Assembly (NCBI RefSeq): GCF_042477335.2
Contig: NC_091251.1
Span: forward strand, 84,583,501 to 84,647,500
Source: Ovis canadensis
Lineage: Eukaryota; Chordata; Mammalia; Artiodactyla; Bovidae
Direction: 5' to 3'
DNA length: 64,000 bases
Notes under the pieces: model-generated
Databases searched by the model: none
Seen by the model: only the letters and a program-made list of their open reading frames with translations
What the model was told of the DNA's origin: nothing
In this document: piece after piece, positions 50,321-60,329 of the stretch
Layout: every line of letters begins with the position of its first letter
How positions within the stretch are numbered: the stretch's first letter is position 1
Made by a program: the position numbers and the translations under genes

Positions 50321-50627
50321 CAAGAATGTATCATAATTCTAATACTTTGCTTCTAAGGGGCTGCATAAGAAAATAAATATAATTCCCCAAACTTGAACCT
50401 ATATTTTGGGTCTGAATAGTGTCATTTGCCTGCAAACAGGCTTCTTAGCCATAGGACAATTGCCACTGACTTCTTCACTGTGTTGCTTAGTAAGTAAAGA
50501 GAAAATGTTAGTTTCTGGGGTCATCAGTTTACTTTGACAAGTAGAACTTTTGTTTTTAAACACTCTTTCCAACACTCTTTTGCTATAGTAAAATCTGACT
50601 TTTCTCCAATTATTTTATTTTGTTTAG

Positions 50628-50743
50628 CTTATCCAACAAAAGTATTAACATATACATTAACAACGTCGAAAGTAGCCTACTTTAAGAGAAAATATGCAGA
50701 AGAAGAAGATTTACATCAAGATTACCATGGGTATTTTCCAAAA
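50628..50743 (+). CDS. SERTA-domain protein (SERTAD4-like), exon 2
   Basis: The exon follows a T-rich acceptor ending at AG 50626-50627 and ends in frame at a GTAAGG donor (50744-50749). It is 116 bases: two bases finishing the junction codon, then 38 codons. The protein reads LTTSKVAYFKRKYAEEED near its middle (predicted residues 16-33), close to the TTSKITYFKRKYVEEED stretch I recall just before the SERTA motif of SERTAD4. In the SERTA (TRIP-Br) family, the basic patch ahead of the SERTA motif is associated with nuclear import and cyclin A binding; here KRK at residues 25-27 is a candidate. Preceding reading frame within the intron (from 50534) is not supported as coding. Confidence 0.85.
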
Positions 50744-50848
50744 GTAAGGGTATACTTTTAAATTTTGTTTGAGTCTTGTCAATAGCAAAGGTTCTTGTTT
50801 TCATTTTTCTAAAATGTCGATTGAATGATGGTTGTATTTGCTTTTCAG

Positions 50849-51223
50849 CACCTGATATTGCCTGAGGACAGGACCTGCATTCTTAAACTTTCTCTTGAGA
50901 AGCTCAGATTTCTTGAAGACCCAGAAACCTACTTAAGAAGGTCTGTGTTAATTAACAATTTGCTGAGGAAGATCCATCTAGAGACGGAGAAAGAGAGCTA
51001 TGAATACTTTAAAGAAGCTCCCTGTTATAAGACTGCTTATTCTGATACAAGAAAACGGCTGAAGTTTATGGTACAGGAATGCTGTTCTCAGTCTCTCTAT
51101 TACGAAGAGCTGCATTCGTATCATATTGTGCCTTATGCTTCGGAGAATGCCATTTATGGAATGGGCTACACTAGCAGCCACTTGGAGCAAAATTCTCAGT
51201 TGCTTATTTATAAAATGAATTAA
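50849..51223 (+). CDS. SERTA-domain protein (SERTAD4 paralogue), exon 3 with SERTA motif and stop
   Basis: This main exon begins after a TTTTCAG acceptor (AG 50847-50848) in phase 0 and encodes 124 residues to TAA at 51221-51223. With exons 1 and 2 the predicted protein has 168 residues. The SERTA motif covers about residues 50-89, with [16 protein letters not shown] and [16 protein letters not shown] as landmarks; SERTAD4 has nearly the same [10 protein letters not shown] core. The tail is rich in Tyr, Cys and His (Cys122-Cys123, YYEE at 128-131, HSYHIVPY at 133-140) and ends much earlier than the roughly 350-residue SERTAD4. SERTA proteins are nuclear co-regulators that link PHD/bromodomain factors and E2F/DP; whether that holds here is unknown. 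The intact frame and canonical splice sites argue against a pseudogene, and the introns rule out a retrocopy. It lies 3' of SYT16 on the same strand. I know no symbol for this gene. Confidence 0.88.
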   Translation, partial: HLILPEDRTCILKLSLEKLRFLEDPETYLRRSVLINNLLRKIHLETEKESYEYFKEAPCYKTAYSDTRKRLKFMVQECCSQSLYYEELHSYHIVPYASENAIYGMGYTSSHLEQNSQLLIYKMN

Positions 51224-53643
51224 ATTAACTGTTAAAGTCCATTGATACCTTGTTTCTAAATGCCTGAACTGTTAATAGTGAAGATATTAATATAAGGCAC
51301 TAATTATCAGTGCCCTTGAGATCAGAGATGAGATGCATGCTGAACTGATTGGAGAGAACCCTGGTTATTATTCAGCAGTCCTTAGTATCATCCAGCCAAA
51401 TCGAAAATATGTCCACGTATTATAAAGCAGAGAATAAGTGCTTTAGAAGCTAAGTTTTCTTGCCTTTTTTTTTTTTTAAGATAGTGTGCGTAGGAAGGGA
51501 CCTAAATAAGTTCCTTTGCAAATTTAAACATTTCAAACCACCTATTTCCAAATTCTACCACTTCTTGTGGAAAGTAACAGATTCATATTAAACAGATAAT
51601 GTTTTGTCCCTGAGGATTAAGGGTAGAACAAATTTAATTTTCTGTAAATGATGAAAGGAAGGGTCAGTCCTTTCTGAAATGCTTTGGTTTGTCAAGCATT
51701 GTGCCAAATAATTGACACCATTCTCCTTTTACCATTAGTGGCAATTCAAGATGTGACCAACCTTCTACAATTTAACTGCTGAATGTTAACAACCAGAACA
51801 CTCTACACTGATCCATTTTACATTTCTTTTATTTATTTTTTTGCTTCATAGATTTTTCTCTTTAAAAGTGGAATTTATAAAATAGCCTTGCAGATGGGCT
51901 TATCTCTAAGTTCTAGGGGTCAATTAAAATTTGTGGTTGGCCTTTAGTTGCATTTAAATTTATTTATGATGTCACATTTACAGGCCGTGAAGCTCAGGAA
52001 ATGGGTAGGCAGGTCATCTTCAGTTTTAATAGGCAGATAATTTTAAAGAATCTTATCTGCAAAAAAATGGTGAGAACAAGAAATCCTACATGATGTTATT
52101 TCTTCATCTGAGAGTTCATTTAAGGCTGTCTAGATGAACCTTTGCACTGATTTTTGTATAATAGTCGACCGTTCACTATTTGACAAAACGTTTCAGAATG
52201 CCTTTAGTGGTGAAGTTGAGATAAGTTCCTATATTTTGCAATTTGAAAGATAATTAGTTAACAAGTTGCATACATTCCTGAAACTGTTTGAAATGGTTCA
52301 TGATGTTCTTTGAGGTTTGAGTGAAATGTCTGATTTTAATGTCTGGACTTATGTTCCATGGCGCACATCATTTAAAGAATTGTCATTAACTGATAAAACA
52401 GATTGGAAAACTAGGTGCCAAAGGTACATTTAAGAAAATACCAAAGACCCAAAGATGAGTGTTAGATAGACTATGGTAATGAAGATAAGAACCTAAAGTA
52501 AGGATTGTACAGGACATGGAAGAACATTATTAAAGGGATTTGGAGTGATTTGCTTACTAACGTGCTTTCAGAGCACTTTATACATACATGATAGCAACAG
52601 TCAAGGGCACTGCTTGGGCCTTCCGTGTCATATGTTTTCACAGATCTAAACATTGCGACTTTTCAGCATTGTATCTTCCCTTGTTGAATGCCATCTCGTA
52701 ATCAAGAAGGTCTTTATCTCTTCAACAGAATTTTGTTTTTAGTTTTGATTCACTACTTGCTCCCTCTAATGAATTATCAGGGCGATTAACAGGGATGCTT
52801 TTGGTATAAAGAATATGAGTCCCCTAATTAGCATGCATTGTTAAAGACCACATAGATATATAACTGATAAGATTATCAGGTTTCTATTTAATTGCTCAGT
52901 CAGAATTAGAGAAAAATGATTTGGAACAAATTAAAATATTATAACTGGGGCTGATTTTTAAGGCAATTCAGTATGAATGGTGAGATAGCTTTGACATACA
53001 AATATATTTAAAAATTAATTTAAGGACAAAATTTGTTACCAAATTTCAAAAATTTATTTCACTACTTATACCATACCTTACTTCTCAGAATATGTTTATT
53101 AAAATGTAGTTTTCTTAAACAATGAAAATATTAATTGAACAGACTCCAAATTTGATAGGATAATTATGTACTTTGAAAAATGGAATTAGTTCTCTAATAG
53201 TTTAAAACTTCTTACCAATAGGGACATTTGGCTTGGTTTAGGACAGTATCTATAAGAAAAACGCACCAGTGCTAATAGAAAGACTTACAAAAATGCAACA
53301 TATTGAAATTGTTTGAGGATATAAATGTGTATACTTTGGGACTGAAAAGAGAGGGGGAGAAAAAATTACCAAGAAAGTATAATATTGTAAAATTTACTGT
53401 TTGTCTGAAATCTTAATGCAAGAACTCTTGGGCAATGAACCTGTAACAGACATAAAATATGTTTTATTTGATGACATCATTAACTGAGCTCTCTGAATTC
53501 TGCATTCATATAGAGAGAAGGAACTGTCTTAGAATTCATTGATATTTGTGAATATGCTTCTCTTTTTTAAGAAATATGTGTTGATTTCAAACCAGGTTAT
53601 TTAAAAACTATCTTTTAGAGCATTTAATTTCTTTTCCAATAAA
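51224..53643 (+). other. Probable 3' UTR of the SERTAD4-like gene
   Basis: About 2.4 kb after the stop codon shows no recognisable SINE, LINE or LTR piece. AATAAA at 53638-53643 is the clearest polyadenylation candidate and coincides with the end of the quiet stretch. A T-run at 51464-51478 could also be read as an A-tail on the other strand, but no element body is attached. UTR status is inferred. Confidence 0.45.
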
Positions 53644-53993
53644 CAATTCGTAGATAAGGAGCTGACTAATGTCATCTTGACTCATTGAAAAATTATAATT
53701 TGTATTTAAGCTATTTAAACTTGTCTGAGTTAACCAATGAGATTGCTGTGATTTTACCATGGCAACCTGTTACATAGGGACCTGCTCTGCTGTCTCCATC
53801 CTGCACGATCTGTTATGGGAGATGCAAAGGTAGGAAAACAATGGCAAGTTTTGAAAACAGTGACAACTTTTTTGAGCCTGGACATCCTTTCTTTGGTGAC
53901 AAGAGCCATGCTTAAGATAGGATGGGAAATGTATGAGTGCCTTTGGTAATGTAGACTAATTTTGTGGGTGCCCAAACAGCCTTAAGTTCTCAT

Positions 53994-54052
53994 AAAGAAG
54001 AAGAAAAAGAAACAGAGAGGAAAAGAGAGGAAGAAAAAAGGAGGGGGAGATG
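53994..54052 (+). repeat. Polypurine (GAA/GGA) tract
   Basis: An almost pure A/G run of about 58 bases, with AAGAAGAAGAAAAAGAAAC at its left and GGAGGGGGAG at its right. Confidence 0.85.
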
Positions 54053-55209
54053 CAGAGATATGAGGCATAGAATTAGTAAGTGAAAGCGCAAGTTGTTTCA
54101 TGTGAGGGTTGTTGCTTGCTTGCTATGCTCAACTGTTCTCTCCTTTGTCTGCTGTGCTCCCCAAATCTGAACACCCACAGGGTATTGATCCTTTCTTTTA
54201 CTCACCACTGATGCGTAAGACTAGATTCTATTCAGTATATAGATGATCTGAAATGTGGTACCACTATGAAATATCCCTAAAATGGAACTCCTTGGGTGGA
54301 TGAGAAAAGGAAAAATAGAAATTAAGCCGGAAGAAAGACTAAATGGTGAGCGAGCTGGTGTACATGTGGTTAATCTCAAACACATGAGAGGATTTCAGTG
54401 TGCGTCCCAAGATGTAATAAAGTCAGTGCTAGAGGACTTTTAAATAAGTGCAGTTCCCCACCATTTATTGCTTAACTGTTAGGAGTCAGGCATGGTGCCA
54501 GGGTTGAGGAGACACAGGTGAGTGATGCACAATTCTTTTGTCCAAGCTGTTCATTGATGAGGGAGGAACTCAGAGATATTTGGTTTCATTTTTAAAAATA
54601 AGAATTCTTTACTGGGAGTAGCACTTGCATTTCTCTTTTCCAAACTCTGGGATGGTTATCAAACATGTATCTCCAAAGGTGTTTGTAGCCAAGAAGAGGC
54701 ACAGGGAGAAAAGAAGGTATACTGAGCTAGATTTTAGAACGGAAGGAGAGTACATTCTGCTTTGCAGTGTATTTTATACTTGGAAGAATGAGAGAAAACC
54801 AGTGCTGCGGAAGGGAGGTGTCACTCATCCCTGAGGCACAAGAGGTTGTAGGTGAGGAAGGGAGACCAGTGAAAGTGCAGAACAATTCCTCCTCCCCACC
54901 TCTCTAACTTTGATGTACTTTTACATGGCAAATCAGGTTAATATTGTCAATGATATCCCTGAAGGGATAGCAGAATCAGGAAATCACAGTCTGAGGGTTG
55001 TATAGAAGGTGTTCAAGTTAGAGGGCAGTTTTCTTTAATTTGCCTTGTATTGGTAAATTGCTAAAATGAACCTCGGGATTTCTTAACATCAGCTGCTGGA
55101 GGCGTGCTCCTCTCCCAGTTGCTTCCTTTCTGAATCACAGCTCAGCCAACCCCTGTCTTTTCAGTCTGTCGGAAGTGGAGCTTATGGTTCTAATACTCTC
55201 TCCCCTCTC

Positions 55210-55286
55210 TTTTTTTAAAATTTTGATTGGTGTATAGTTGATTTACAATGCTGTGTTAGTTTCAGGTGTACAGCAAAGTGAATCAG

Positions 55287-55350
<64 letters not shown>

Positions 55351-55450
55351 ACTCTTTGTTTTTAAAGATTCTTTTCCCATAAAGGCCAGTACAGAGTATT
55401 GAGTAACGTTTCCTGTGGTATACAGCAGGTTATTAGTTACCTAATTTATG
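55210..55450 (-). mobile_element. L1 3' end, antisense, containing a long TA repeat
   Basis: GTATAGTTGATTTACAATGC and TGTGTTAGTTTCAGGTGTAC are the reverse of a ruminant L1 3' end; the element resumes after the TA repeat with TTCTTTTCCCATAAAGG. Confidence 0.75.
55288..55348. repeat. (TA)30 microsatellite
   Basis: About 61 bases of uninterrupted TA dinucleotide inside the antisense L1 3' end, grown from the L1's own short TATATA stretch. Such tracts are length-variable and self-complementary. Confidence 0.95.
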
Positions 55451-55977
55451 CTGTTGATACTGATTTGTTCAAAACTATTTGGAAGAAAGCAACAATATGC
55501 AGTGCTGGTTGAGCCCCCTTGAGAAAGGTTTCCAGAGTGTATCAAACTAGAATCCATCATAGTTTCTTGACAGAATTATTTTAAATACTATTTGACATAG
55601 TCATTAAATAACTATCCACTAAGGTAATCTTTATGTTTCTGGAGTTCAATGTAATGGTTATAATTTCGACATGTTTTGCTAAATACCTTAGGTTGGAAAC
55701 AAAGGAAGATCATATGTAATTAATTCAAGCAGTTGGTTCATGAGTATTTATGTAATATTTGAAATTTAAATTTATGTTCTTTTTTTCCCATCAAACTTCA
55801 TTACTGTAAATCAGCAATGTGACATGTCTCATGATTATTATTTCCTTAGTAAGTGGGCCATGTCTAAAAGTTTGTACCTTCATGGTTGAACTCTTTGGAT
55901 TGTATTTCTCCATTAAAGTTTCTGTCTTTCCATAAAGATTATTCTACAGTTGAGTGGATAAAGAAGATTCCTCTACA

Positions 55978-56142
55978 GTAACACTTTTCAAATCTTGTGC
56001 ATGCAAGTCACCAGACATCAAGTTAGAATACAAACTCTTTTCAGTAGGCCTGGTGTGGAGTCTGAGAGTCTGCATTTCTCAAGTTTCCTAGATGACATGG
56101 GTGCTGCTGGCTCACTGAGTACACTTTGAGTAGCGATGCTCT
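55978..56142. mobile_element. MER5A-like hAT remnant
   Basis: AACACTTTTCAAATCTTGTG at the left and ACTTTGAGTAGCGATGCTC at the right mirror each other as in MER5A, with AGAGTCTGCATTTCTCAAG inside. Confidence 0.6.
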
Positions 56143-57253
56143 ACGTGGCTTTAAGAATGAAAATATACACTCAGACCTACAGTCTTACTACTTTCAAAGC
56201 ATATGCATTCATGTCTGCTTTCCATAGAAACTTTTTCTTCAAAGAAATGAAAGGCAAGAAGTATCATAAGCTAATTTTTCAAACTGGCCACAAACATGAC
56301 AATATTCTATACAGTAAAATCCCTAGAAAATGATTTATGAATTTTATCTACATCAAGTGCAGAAAGGGGATATGGAGGTAGTCATGTACCATTCTTGAAT
56401 ATCTGCATGGGTTGAAGAATTTGGTCAACCTGAACTGAAAATGGTACCTGGAACTTCATCTTCTTGTCTTGAGCTCTTTCTTGAGTTTTATACCATGAAA
56501 CGTCCTCCCTTTGGTACAGACATTCTATTTCTCTTAAGCTGTTGGTGTCTGAGTGAGGATTGGTGTGAAAGAGGGAGTCACCTGAATTGTCTGATTTGAG
56601 CATGCCAAGTGATTTTTGTCAGGCTCTCTTTTGGTCTTAAATTGTTGGTATAGCTATTGTGAAATATAGTGCCATAAGTTTGTCACAAAATGAAAGGAGA
56701 AAAGCAAAAATTTAGTTCTGTGGAATGCACTAAGAAACCAAACAGATGGTGTTCTACAACATTTATGTGGGAAAATGTGTATCTGTTACATAATCTAAAA
56801 TATGTCTTTTTCACATTTAAAATATTTGGGTCATGATTTAGTTTCTATTGGATTGTTTTTTAAACTTAGAAGAAGAAGAAAGGTCACTGTATTTTAAGGC
56901 ATATTTGACATGTTACTAATAAAATTTTATTTCTGGTGAAATATAGGTGCTTTTATTAAGTAGGGGAGGAAGGGTCTTAAATGTCTCTCAACTCCAGAGG
57001 TCCCATTTTAAATGCATATAGCTATATTTCTTTGGACAGTTTATTTTCACTGCAAAATTTGCTTAAATATTCAGAAGACGTTTCCAGTCTTTTGGTGAAT
57101 TTTTTCACTAGAATTGACCCTGAAATGTTTTTTAGATAGTGTGAGTCATGAGAACACATGACAGAACTCACTCAATTTAGGTCTTATTCAAGTATGAGAT
57201 CATAAGTCTCAGAGTCAAAGATAATTTTTCTACCCATAAAACAGCAGATGTAC

Positions 57254-57376
57254 CTACTCGCTGGTTCCTTATAGATTTGTTAGGCAAAGGACAGGTGGTT
57301 ACACCAGGAAGACACATTAATAGATTGCTTCTCTTTCTAGTAGGAAATGGTGTTTATTATCAGTTTTGCAAGCCAG
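57254..57376 (+). repeat. Left arm of an inverted duplication
   Basis: These 123 bases recur in reverse complement at 57811-57934 with only about seven substitutions and one indel. The arms are 434 bases apart, and the spacer contains a BovB 3' piece. The sequence matches no repeat I know. Confidence 0.9.
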
Positions 57377-57455
57377 TTATTATGATGTCCCCTATAATCC
57401 ATTGACTTATGTGGGAAATCAGTACCCAAGTATAAGCTATTTCCAAATAACCAAC

Positions 57456-57578
57456 ATTGGCATCATGGACTCAATGGACATGAGTCTAAGCAAACTTCAG
57501 GAAATAGTGAAGGACAGGGAAGCCTGGTGTGCTGCAGTCCTTGGGGTTGCAAAGAGTCAGACATGACTGAGTGAACAA
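57456..57578 (+). mobile_element. BovB 3' fragment (ART2A-like), sense
   Basis: About 120 bases match the final part of BovB, ending AGACATGACTGAGTGAAC. It lies between the arms of the inverted duplication at 57254-57376 and 57811-57934. Confidence 0.75.
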
Positions 57579-57810
57579 CAAAAACATTTTTCTCTGTGCA
57601 TCCAGCAAGACAAAGGCTTGATTAATTTTAGTTACTTGAGCAATCTAGGAACAATGAACCTGTATAAATTACAGAGACTTTCATGTATGTGTTAATGGAA
57701 ACCTGAACACATATGAATGAACACATCTAAGAGGGTGACATAAAGAGCCAATTGGTTTCTGAAAGTGAAAAAAAAATCCTTATATGTTATGTAAGTGCCT
57801 TGGACACTGC

Positions 57811-57934
57811 CTGGCTTGCAAAACTGATAATAAACACCATTTCCTACTAGAAAGAGAAGCAGTCTATTAATGTATCTTCCTGGTGTGAATTACCTGCCCT
57901 TTGCCTAACAAATCTATAAGGAACCAATGAGTAG
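57811..57934 (-). repeat. Right arm of an inverted duplication
   Basis: Reverse-complement partner of 57254-57376; the match runs from CTGGCTTGCAAAACTGATAA to GAACCAATGAGTAG and stops sharply at both ends. Confidence 0.9.
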
Positions 57935-58047
57935 TGTATTTTATGGTAATAAATCTTGTCCAAGTGATTCTTATTTTTTCCATTTGTGCTCTATTTTGAG
58001 TCCAAAAGCAGGTTGTTATAATTTTCTTTCCTAATTTAAGATTTAAG

Positions 58048-58050
<3 letters not shown>

Positions 58051-58092
<42 letters not shown>
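58051..58092. repeat. (CA)21 microsatellite
   Basis: An uninterrupted CA repeat of about 42 bases, 120 bases past the right arm of the inverted duplication. Confidence 0.95.
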
Positions 58093-58093
<1 letters not shown>

Positions 58094-58208
58094 AGAAATC
58101 ACAAGTTGCAGAAGGATGGGCTTTTAAAAATTTATTATTATTAAAAAGTAAAAGAAGTGTGACTACTCTAGGGTACTGCTCTTAGGAAGCCTGGAATCTA
58201 CATGAGAA

Positions 58209-58350
58209 TCCACTTTCCTGGATCCCTGCATAACTGAATGCAATTTAATTAACGCAGTCAGCGTAGATGGAGAGAGCGTCTCCAGATGACTGCCTGGGGA
58301 TAAGAAGCAGTCATACTGTGGGAGGCAGAACCACAGAAACAGCCTGGATA
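58209..58350 (+). repeat. Copy 1 of a diverged direct repeat pair
   Basis: The segment from TCCACTTTCCTGGATCCCTG to ACAGAAACAGCCTGGATA recurs at 59551-59684 in the same orientation at roughly 85% identity. Family unknown. Confidence 0.8.
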
Positions 58351-59550
58351 AGCCACACTGAGAAGCATAAATATTGTAGCGTTGTTGAGTTGATGGTAGC
58401 ATATACAGAGAAGGTTTAACCTCAAAACAAAGACCCAGCACAAAAAAAGGATTTGATTATCTTTTCCCCTTGTTTTCCATTCCCCCAACATTACTTTCCC
58501 ACCTCAGTCCACCCCAGCCCTGGCCCAGGCCCTTTAGTGGAGACTTGATTGCTATCACCGAAATTAATGGTCATGGCAAGTTCTACCAGGACCTATCTTT
58601 ATAAAGCCCTGGTTAAATAATCACAATCATTCCTTTGTACTGTGGCAGTCTTCTTAAAATTGTTTGATATGAGTCCACAGAATTAAATATCTTTCACAGT
58701 GTGAGGGCCAATCCCAAACATTCACTTCCCTGGAAGGCATTTGTACTGTCGCCCCATGAATTTTACAATCAGAAATGTTTGTAAATGGTACTGTATAAAT
58801 ACAAGTTATGTTGAATTATCATTACTCCTCTCTAATTAAAAGAGAATATATTAAATAAACTATTGGTTCATACATACAAGCAGAATATGGCAACACTTTG
58901 ATTGCAGTCACAGTATTTATGTAGTTTATGAGATGTTAAAAACAAAAGTTTTATCAGTATGTCTCATATTCTCTTTTTTAAAATCAATTTGTGGTACAAA
59001 CTAGGTCACCATTTTTTAATTATCAAATTGAAACAAATTCACCCTCACTTGACCTCATTGTCAAGAAGTCCAGTCTTTCTTCTGGGAACTTTCTTCTTTT
59101 CCAAGGTTTTCCAGAACCATTTTCTCTGGTCAGCTTCAGCCCAACACAAGAAAGGGAGACCCTTTAAATCAGCTCCTCTTGCCATCAAAGGTGGCAGTAG
59201 TTCAACTGTCAATCTTGTGGTGTCACCATGGAGACCAATATCAGCCAGGGCTAACTAAGCCTTATTACTTGTGGTTGCTGTGAATAAGGAAATGACTCCT
59301 TATCTTGATTGCCCTATTTTTAAAAAATGCATGTAGGTTAAACTCCTTCTCATGTCAGATTCTCCAAGGAAACTTATACTGTTGATATTAAATAACAGAA
59401 GATCTAAATAAACCAGCAACTCTGGTTTCTATTTAGCTGTCAAAATAAACCAACTCTAAAAACTCTTCACTCTGCCATAGTTGATAGGCCATTAGAAACT
59501 GGGACAAATCTAAAATACTAGGTAGTTCACTGTCTCTGGTTTGAATTATG

Positions 59551-59684
59551 TCCACTTTCCTGGGTCCCTGCATAATTGAATGGAATTCAACTGATGCAGT
59601 CAGCATAGATGGAGAGAGCTTTTTGCCTGGGGAGAAGAAGCAGTCATGTTGTGGGAGGCAGAACCACAGAAACCACCTGGACAA
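59551..59684 (+). repeat. Copy 2 of a diverged direct repeat pair
   Basis: Direct partner of 58209-58350, with an 8-base gap near CTTTTTGCCTGGGGAG. Sequence outside the two copies does not align. Confidence 0.8.
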
Positions 59685-60329
59685 TGGATACACAATGCAC
59701 CAGGGACTTAAATACCTATTTTCATATTTAGTCAAAAAAGGCCCTGGGCATGGGTGCAAAATTTAGTATTGTTGTTTTTCCTTCTTTGGGTTTGCTTTAC
59801 GGGTGTGAGTGCATTTCAGACAGATGGCTAAAGTGATTGCTAATCTCACTTCTGTACATACTTAACAATTAATTTATTTTCATTGGTTGGGTTTCATCTG
59901 AAGAAAGTTTTTCATTTCTTTGCATACTACTAGCCCACTGCTTTATAAACTTGTGCCCTATTGCTTTGGAACAAAAACTCAGTGATAGTCCTAGATGTAG
60001 AGTTTGACATTACCTGGGAGAATTCAGGTGGCATACTCAACCATAATCAAAATTACAGTACTGGAAAAATGCTCTCAGACATGGTGAAGCTTATATTTTA
60101 TATCTGAATTATAGCATGACAATAGTTCAGTAATAGTTCCAGCCCTTTTTCTAATATCCAGTTCTTTCCAAGACAACTCCACCTATGAAACATATCCTTA
60201 AAAGAAAGTCTGTAGGCTAAGTATTGACTTTAAATCTTGACTTTCCAGTTAAAGTTTACTAGGAAAACTTATTGCCTTAAATATTTTGCTTTTGGGGTAT
60301 TTCTTATTGCCTGAAAAATGCAAAGCTAT

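Larger units (their letters stand above)
37750..53660 (+). other. Inferred transcription unit of the SERTAD4-like gene
   Basis: The span runs from the CpG island to a possible polyadenylation site, with introns 37999-50627 (12.6 kb) and 50744-50848 (105 bases). The long first intron holds an L1 broken by SINEs, several Bov-tA/BOV-A2 copies, a BovB 3' piece and MIR/MER5 fragments, all without coding content. Both ends are inferred: no start-site signal beyond the CpG island and no experimental end is available. Confidence 0.55.
53661..57253. other. Intergenic DNA downstream of the SERTA gene
   Basis: It contains the polypurine tract, the antisense L1 3' end with its TA repeat and a MER5A remnant. 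The remainder is unrecognised, and no exon was seen. Confidence 0.45.

Noticed and set aside
50534-50627. Upstream extension of the exon 2 frame
   Set aside because: It ends at a clear T-rich acceptor (TTTTGTTTAG) and the translated residues do not resemble SERTAD4.
50825-50848. ATG-ATG just upstream of SERTA exon 3, allowing a start without exons 1 and 2
   Set aside because: The bases directly precede a strong TTTTCAG acceptor and are intron. Exon 2 homology to SERTAD4 continues in phase, so splicing is the better explanation.
58163-59759. Two minus-strand open frames with similar translations (FLWFCLPQ)
   Set aside because: The similarity is caused by the DNA direct repeat at 58209 and 59551. 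The frames are short and break outside it, so this is reported as a repeat, not as a gene family.
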